Below are positions 51,601-60,600 of a DNA stretch of 64,000 nucleotides, piece by piece. The stretch lies in the NCBI RefSeq assembly GCF_030867145.1, contig NC_134418.1:57325682-57389681 (forward strand), given 5' to 3'. The notes beneath the pieces were generated by a model, which did no database searches, had not been told where the DNA came from, and saw only the letters and a program-made list of their open reading frames with translations. Origin of the DNA: Opisthocomus hoazin. Lineage: Eukaryota; Chordata; Aves; Opisthocomiformes; Opisthocomidae. Within the stretch, counting starts at the first letter, position 1; every line of letters begins with the position of its first letter. The position numbers were made by a program, and so were the translations under genes.

Positions 51601-54600
51601 GAAATATCTCCATTATTTGTGATAGCTTTATATCCCTCCTACAAGCATGCAGCATGGGAGCTGGAGTTAAGCCTCCAATCTGAAAGACCGTGGCACGCTC
51701 CCTTCTGTCAGCACTGTGTAATGCTTTTGGGAAAGTGAGAGGGTGAGGGGATTTATGGGTGGGAAGAGAAGCACTCTCCGTGGAGTGGATGAGCTGGTTC
51801 CTGCGACTGGCTGCGGGAGGAAGCCGCACTGGAGGAAAGATGGATCCACTATTCTGCAGCATCCCCACTTCTTGACACCTTTCCCTGAGGGGCTGGCACT
51901 GGTGCCGACGGCACAAAGCACCTTCCACTGGTGGGACCTGGCAGCTTGCTCCAGCGCTGATCGCTCTCAAATACCCCCATCATAAGGGGTCCGGCACCAC
52001 ACAGCCGCTCCAGACCCATGGGGCCTTGCAAGGGGGGCCCAGAAACACCAGTGTGTGTGAATAGCTCCATTACGGGCGTTTTTTAAGTCAAGCAATAGAA
52101 TTGCTGAAGACGGGGGTGGCAAGTTTCCTGGGAGCTGGGCAAGGTGTTCCCAATAGCCCACAATATGATACAGCATTTTTTTCACCAGTGTGGGGCACTG
52201 AAGTTAAGGGAAGAGCAACCTTTCTTGCACTATTTTTGGCCATCTCAGAGAGAAAGAAATCTAATCATGGCCCCTGGCTTGTCATCTTTTCATGAAAGCA
52301 GCATAAGCCAGAGCTCCCAGCAAGCCTCATAAAACTCCAGATTTACAGGGGACCTTTCATCTACATCCATTTAAAATGTTCCCTGCCAGGCAACTGACTA
52401 TGGACGGAAATCATCATTTGAAAAGATCTTACTTTAAGGACTGTACACAGTGTCTTAAATGGTGCTTCAGTTCTTCATCCTTTTCATAGGATTCCAGCAT
52501 GGTGTGTGCATCATCGTGGCGATAGCAGTAGATTTTATACGTGTCTTCTAGTGGGCCTTTAATCTGCAAGAACACTTCGCCTGTTAAGGAGAAAAACAAA
52601 GCATGTCAAGCCAGACAACAGCATCTCAGAAGGAGTTTTATTATTCCACCACATTAGCCGTGAGCTAAAAAGGCTGGCTTCCACTTTACTTCCCTTAGAA
52701 ACGATCTTACGTGTTTATGTGCATTATTTATTACATGTATTTCTCAGCTGCTCATCTTTGTCATAGCCAGGCACCATTATATGAGTGTTAATGCACAAAA
52801 ATTCCCTCAGGAAAACGCATGAAATCTCTACACCCCGCACCCCTTCACACACAATCCCCTAATTCACCTCCCCAGCTTAATGCCCCTTCAGTGGAAACCA
52901 CACAAGAAAGCTTAACTGGTTTTGTGTCGTGGGCTGGCAGGAGGAATGAATGTAAGGCTGTTAATTTTCCTTTTGACTTTTTTTCCAACTGAATATGAAC
53001 TTAAATGGGTTATAACAGGAATAATGACTCTATCTCCCATTAGCCATTTCAGTTTTATCTGTTTTGCAAAATCCTGCAATGGCAATTGTAATGGCCTAGA
53101 ACAGAAAATTTTCTTCACATGACAGAGGAACAATCTTCACCCCTCCCCTAATTAAAAAAAACCACCATGGATTACAGCCATTTTTATATAGTCTCTAGGT
53201 TTATATGCAACTGAAGGGGGAAAACATTTCCATCTCCAGTCCTCCACACCACCATTTTACCCCAAAGAACAGTTCGGAATTTTAGACGCACTAAAGTAGT
53301 CCTGCACCCGTTTCCTGTTTAATTCTGGTGCCTAATTCTCCCAGCCTAAAACTCCTGTGTCGGTTTCTGTGTACGTAAGAAACATGATCTGAGCGGAGAA
53401 GCCATGCTTCATCTCTTCTGCTGAGATATTCATTCAGTTCTTCCACCCTTACGTAGCAGTGCCCTGATCAGCAGCCTTGGAAATGCATATAATAAACAAC
53501 AGCAACGGTGAAAACTCCTGTCTTGGGCATTTACTGAAAATTATATCTATGTGGCAACCAGTCCAATGTTTTATAAACATTCCTGTTGAGTTAGAGCAAT
53601 GATTATTAAAGTTAAAAGCTGAACACCACATTAATTGTGAGCTCTCTATTCATTCACAGAGTGAGCGCCAAGCTGTCACGCATCCTGCATGTTTCATCCT
53701 GACCGGAGTGGGCTGTTTCATAATACATTGCATTGAACTGCTCCGTCTTAAAGTGAAAAATGATTCAGTTACCACAGTAACACAGCTCTGGGTTTTTTCC
53801 CCTAGCAGCGAAGGTTAACTGGGCTGTCTAATGTATGTTGGTTTCAAGGTGCGAATAAGGGAACAACAATGACGGAGCTAAGACCACACGAGTTCATTTT
53901 AGTCACTCTAAGGCCACAGTCAGAAAAGCATCAGCATCCCATAGTTAAACGCGCTTTAGCTGTCTGTCTTCTCTGTCTGATGCTTAATGCTAATACTGAT
54001 GGCTACCAGCACACACTGCATCCTGACTTTCCCGTGAACAATCCTTACAAGACCTTTATTAGCCAACGGTGTAAGAGGACACCTTAACAAACTTTCTCTT
54101 GATCCTGCTCCTTTGGCACCCAATTCTCAGAGATGCTGAGCTCTCATAGTTTCCACTAACTTTAGGTGGAGCTCCAAGTGCTTAGCATGGCCCACACTAG
54201 ATAGATCTGCCTGATGCCTCTTCTTGAGTGTGGTGGTGATCAGTCTTAAAGAGAAAATCCTAGGAGGAAGGCTTTGAGTGACAGAAAGTTTCTCCCTGTG
54301 GCTTTCAGTGCTGTTCCCTGCGTAGGCAGCAGTGGGAGAGGGAGGAAGAAGGAGTCTAATAGCTAAAGCCAGGCTGAAGTTACAAAGTCTGCATATTCCT
54401 CCCTATACAGTATCCAGAACAGAGAGCAGAAAAAATACAGGAGAGAAGTAGAAAGGGTATTTAACCTCAGTGGCATTTAGCATCAGAAGAACAAGCACCA
54501 CAAGAGGTCCGTCTACATTAGCATTTTAGCTCAGATTAGGAGAGGGCTTTTGAAGCCAATCTCACAGTAGTCCTCATCTTCCATGCCTTGGATGTGTGTG

Positions 54601-57600
54601 TAGAGCTGCACAGACACACAAACTGGATCCCTTTGAGGATGGTAATTACCAGAAGATGTAGTCCGAGAGCATATCTTACGCAGTGCAACCATAAAGGGTT
54701 GGACTCAATCTACAGGAACAGGCTACAGCCAATCTGAAGTAAGACCTCTTGACATGTATAGTATGGATACCAGGTCCTTAGCACCAACTGTTTCACTCTA
54801 CAAGTCTGCTCCTATTGGACATATACTACTCATCAATGTGGGCATAGCATAAGATGTGGAGAACATAGACTAAAACAAGACATGATACCAGCAACCACAT
54901 TGTTTTGGTTTCAAACCACTGAATTAGCAGTTCTCCTCAACCTCACCATGACTGGGTTGCCTTCCAAAGTAAGATATTTCAATGCAAGATGTTTAAATAA
55001 CATAAACATGATAGAATATGATGAGTGCGTTAAACAGATTCTCAGCCAGCTTTTTGTATGGACCGACTTTAACAACTTTTACAGTGATTACGAAGATCCT
55101 GAAGACAAAATTATCACCTTGCTGTACTTTTAGAGGATGACAAACTTACTAATTTATTGTTTATAGTGATGTAATTATTCTCTCTGCTTTTGTCTCAGCC
55201 TTTGAAAGAACATCTCACACCTTACTTGCCATCTTTTTCCCTGCCATAATTTAGCCAACTTTGTGATCTACAGTCCCATACATTTTCATGGTTCTTTGTC
55301 TGATTCAGGAGAAATACACCCTAATAGATGGATGAAATTGTTTGTCTTTATGTCTGGATGTGGCAGGGAACTGAAAGGATGATTCTCTTGGCTGTGAGAA
55401 AGGCACTTCCTGCTAGAATAGAACATTGCTTATTAAGGGTATGACTCATCATGATGCACTTTTATTGAAATACCGCCAAACAACACAGTCGCATCAAACT
55501 ACGTTAAGCTGTTGCCTTGGCAAACCAGATTGAGATGTGCTAGGATTAATATTTTTCCCAAGCCTCATATGCTTTAATATCATGTTTCTTAGTCAAATGG
55601 CAACGGATAATTTTTTATCCCATTATTTGTGAGTAAAGGGGTCCTTTCCATAACATGTTACCTGTGATATGTGGTCAGTTTAGGCAAGAAAGAACCTCTC
55701 TGACCTCTGAATCATGTCTGGAGGTTTTTTAAACTAAACTGGCTGACTTTACACTGAAGCAAATTGAGAATTCTCACCTGATCCCTTAAGGTGGATCACC
55801 TACTGCCTCTGCTCTGAAGCAGCCGTTAAGGGAGAGCTGATGAGCAGTAACTTCTTCAATCTCTCCAGCTGTGCCAGAATGTCAAATGAATAGATCACAG
55901 CCTTAACATTCATGGCATGACCTGCAGAACGTGTGACTGTTGTGACATACCCAGGGGCAATCCGTTTGCTGAAAATACCCATGATCCCTACGGACATTCC
56001 CGCACAGATTCCCGCAAACTTTGTATCAATTACAGCTTTCTTGCCTTTATTGACCATGTCCCTGTTAAGCTTTATCCATCTCTTACATGAATTGTATCGC
56101 CAGTAGATACATTTACAATGTTCAGGGGGCAGTTGTGTTTATTATTCCAATAATTTTTAATGCTTTTCTTGAATGGTACAATTATGAGTATGCAATATAA
56201 GAGCTGGTGTAAGCATGAGCAGAGTTAGGTAGGCAATATCAATCTAGATGAAAAGGATATTATCAGTACATTGCATAACTCAGTGCTGCAGTTTTTACTC
56301 CTGTTAAACTCACTCTCCTTCCTTCCTGCCCCTCAACATCCAGATGGATAGAAAAGGAGCATCACGATCATACGAGTACAGTAGAGTGAATAGACAGGTT
56401 TCACATGTCATTTTTCCCATGTCATTACGGACAGCTTGTAGCATGTTAGCCTCTGGGAGTGGTACTAGTTAAGTCTGATGAGGGTAGAGGACAGGAGAGC
56501 ATTATGTTTATTCTTTCACGTAGCTTTGTAGAACTCAAGAGGACGGTAAACATACCGATTATTTGCATGGGTGGTTCCACATCTGTCGTGGCTTCTTCCA
56601 ACAATGACAGCAGTTTGGCTGAGACTTGGTGGACCAATTCAATGTTGCTAAACAAGCCATCCACGTCAAAGCGAGCAATCTAATGGAATACAAATATTAA
56701 GCGGCTGCTGACGAAGGATAAAGAAGGACATTGTGTATTACAGATCTTCTCTTGCTATGCCCTGAATGTTCAACACTCCAGGAAGCACCACTTCTGCAAA
56801 ACCTCATATAAACATCCTCCCTGTGACTTCAAGGACACATACACAGTTTTCAGATTAGTATAGTATGGTTGGCGCAGTTAACAAAAGGCATATTATCAAG
56901 TGCTTTTAACCTTATTTTGAACTATTCCTAATCTGAAAGTGTTTACCTAGGAAGGAAATAAATATTATCATCTGAATAAAGAAAAGATCCTTAGCTGGCT
57001 TTAAAATGTTTGTTTACTGCCGAGTTTCAGCATCCATGCAGGGTCAGGAATGACTCTCACACATTGATGCAATGCACAGTCAGTTCACTTTATTGCTCCA
57101 CTTGCGTGGTTATATACATTTTTCCATATCTGTACACACGATCACGCTTATTCGGATAGGCTACAGACATAAATCACACGCTGTTCACGCGCCGCACATT
57201 CCCTTATGATCGGTAACTATGCACTAATGCCAAAAGCAACAGACCGCCTCCACGTCCTTGAACACATCTTGTTTTTGCTAACCCACACCATGTGCACTAT
57301 CAGAACTTTCTCAATGGCTATTCTGAGCTGTCCTTTCCAGCGGCCGGTTCAGTTATGCTAACGGTTTTGCTTAAGCGGCCCAGCCGTGCTAACTCTCAAG
57401 CTACATCGACCCGAACATTTTACTTTCCCACCGAGGAAAAGAATACTTGACAGTGGGTTTGATTCCCTGATTAGCAGTTGCTAACAGAGGCCGCTACATA
57501 AACTGAGACCTTGGTGCTTTGGTGCCGGCTACCACGTACAAAGACTTCTAGATGGTGGTACCATTTGAAATTAGTTGTCCTGTAAATGCAAAAATACAGT

Positions 57601-60600
57601 CATGATCATATAATTTCCACATATGTAAATAACACATTTACAATTCTGGGTATTAATATAATCTAAAGAGCTTCCTGCAGAGCCTGGGCACACAACATTG
57701 ACTTCAGTGAACTGAAAATTCAGTGTTCATACACCAACAGAAAATTGCGTTCTGTATCCCTACTCATTTTAGAGCAAGTAAAAGATTTCCAGGACACATA
57801 CTTTTCATACATTCAGTTATTTATTTCCTTGCACAGCAGGGCAATAGTTAATATTCAGGGACAATTGGAGATAGCCAGTGGTAATGTGCTAATACTGAGA
57901 ACAAAGGCAAGACTGATTTTGACATCTGTATTGATACCCTCTGAAAATATCTCTCCATTAGAAATAGAATTGCTGACTGACATAGCAGCTTACCAGATGC
58001 CAGGAGGATCAAATTGCATGCTATTGTAACAGAATCAGAAATATACTTTCAGTACTAACGCACTTAATTTCTTTATAAGTATTATAGGGGCTCAAACATG
58101 GTTTCTCCATTTGGAAATATGAAACAGATTCATTGCTAGGTCAATTTTTCAAATGCTGTCCTTCTCTAAACACATTACAAACTTTCAATATGGTAGTTTA
58201 TCTGAGAACTAGCCTTAAAACCGTATAACATTCTTGAAAGCCTTTCAAAAAAGCAGAGGTTATTAAATTAAGACAGTTATAATCTCTAAATTACTTTTCC
58301 TGTATACATTTAGCACAGGATTTCCAACCTCTGCTCCACCACAATGGCTACATAGTATTTGGAACTATGCTGTGCATGGGTACTTACGCACGTTAATACA
58401 GTGACAAAGGACAGAATCCAAACATATGGTTTCAGTCAGCTGGAAAAGAGCAAAGGAACACGGCACGCTTGTCAAAAATCTCAGAGGGTTCAACCAGGGA
58501 ATACTCTTGCTCGGTGCTGGCCTGGCTGGGGAGAGAGTCAAGTGAGGACTGCTTCTAAGCAGATGAACAAGTGACGAGGAAGAAGAAATTAAGAACTCCT
58601 TACAGATATGCCAGCAGACGCCAGCTCTTCTTAAAATGCATTGGAACAAACTCTGACAGAGTTTTAAGAAAGAAAAAAGGTCCTGCAGGAGCTTAAACAG
58701 CACAGGCTTCAGCTGGTCATAGCATTTCCCAAAGAGGCAGTGCCAATGTCATCTAAAGACATTTTGGCCCCTGCACCTGTGTTTTGTCACCAGTTTTGTA
58801 AGAAACTCTACTTACAGAATGCTTGGTTTAAGGTCTGTTTAAAGTTATTTTTATTCTGTATTAGCAGCAGATATCATTTGTGCAGCCCCTGTGAACGCTA
58901 TGTTGCAGGCCCCACAAATACGAATCTTTCTCTGGACAAGCTCTTCTGTTCCCAGCTTTCAGCTGTACAATTGTTCTACAAATTGAAATGCTGTTGAGGA
59001 AAAGGTGCTCATTGAAGTCTCAGCTGAAAAAGAAAATGGGTATCATTGGCCTAACAAGATCTTTTGCCTGAAAGATAGTTTGTGAGCCTTCCTTCTTAGA
59101 AGTACCTTTTCTGTCTAGAATGCAAATTTCTGAAGTGCTCACTAGGCTGTCGGGCAAGAGATTTCATAGAATCATTACGGTTGGAAAAGACCTCTAAGAT
59201 CATCAAGTCCAACCACCAACCCAACACCACCATGCCTGCTAAACCATATCCCCAAGTGCCACATCTACACATATTTTAAACACCTCCAGGGGTGGTGACT
59301 CCACCACATTTCTGGACAGACTATTCCAATGTCTGACCACTCTTTCAGTAAAGAAATTTTTCCTAATATCTAATCTAAACCTCCCCTGATGCAACTTGAG
59401 GCCATTGCCTCTCATCCTATCACTAGTTACCCGGGAGAAGAGACCAACACCTGCCTCACTACAACCTCCTTTCAGGTAGTTGTAGAGAGCAATAAGGTCC
59501 CCCCTCAGCCTCCTCCTCTCCTGACTAAACAAGCCCAGTTCCCTCAGCTGCTCCTCAGAAGACTTGTTCTCTAGAGCCTTCAGCAAGGCCTGTGTCACAG
59601 CCTGGCGTGGTCTCAGGACGGGTGAGGCGTGGCCAGGAGAAGGGGCCTACATTGGGGGGGGGGGGGGGCCCGCCTTGTGCTCAGCAGGACCAAGGCCACC
59701 CGCGGGGCAGCTGGTCGTGGTGCTGTGCCTGAGGTCAGGGCTGGGGCTGATGCTGGGGACGGTGAGAAGGAAGGGCCTGGGTGGCAGTGGGACAGGCCAC
59801 CTTGCGCAAGGTTGGGGGTGCCCCTTCCCATCTGGGGAAGGCAGGACATCTGGTGGGGATGTTCCTCGGCATCTGGGGCAGGCAGCAGCTCAATGCAAGC
59901 CCGGCCCTCTCCTCCCCTCTCCCTCGGTGCAGAAGAGATGGCACCTCTTCCCGAGGGGCGGCGGTGCTAGGCGATGGGAAAGAAGAGCCCACGCCACACT
60001 TCACAACCAACAAAAGAAGATGTCGTTGTTGGTGGGAGATGCTGGAGGTGAGCCTGCGCCAAGTCCATAGAGTTTCTTCCCAGGGAAACACGGCTTTCCC
60101 CTTATGAAGCCGTCTTGGCCGTGACCAGTGACTGCAATGTCTCTTGGGTGTTTTCTGGTAAGTCCCAGAACGACCTCCCTAATTTGATGTGGCCCTCAAC
60201 TGAGACTGATAACTTGGAAAGAAGAAATCCCTAGGGTTCAGTGCTTTGCTTGGGATCATTTTACTCCCTTTGCAAAACTAGTCTCAACCTATGGACGTTC
60301 TAGCCTGAAAACTGCAGAATGGAAGGCACCACCAAAGCGCCAAGGCAGGCATGGAAATGGAGAGATTGGAGAAAGAGCCTCCTGCTCAAAGATGAGGAGC
60401 AGGAGGGCTCACAGGAGGGCAGATGCAGTCGCCAAAGTGCCAAATAAGGGAGGCAGAAAGCATTTTTATTGTTTTGTGGCTGTTTCTCGGGCAGCCACGC
60501 AGCTGCAGAGGCTAAGGCGCCGGCCGGATGCTCCCGCGAAGCTGTCGGCACCATGTCCCGCAAGGGAGCCTGGATGGCTGGGGTGCTGCCAGGTCACAGC

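Noticed and set aside
55800-56057. 85-codon minus ORF rich in Gly/Ile/Lys near an ARHGEF38 exon
   Set aside because: No recognised family, no splice sites fitting ARHGEF38 phases, length within chance.
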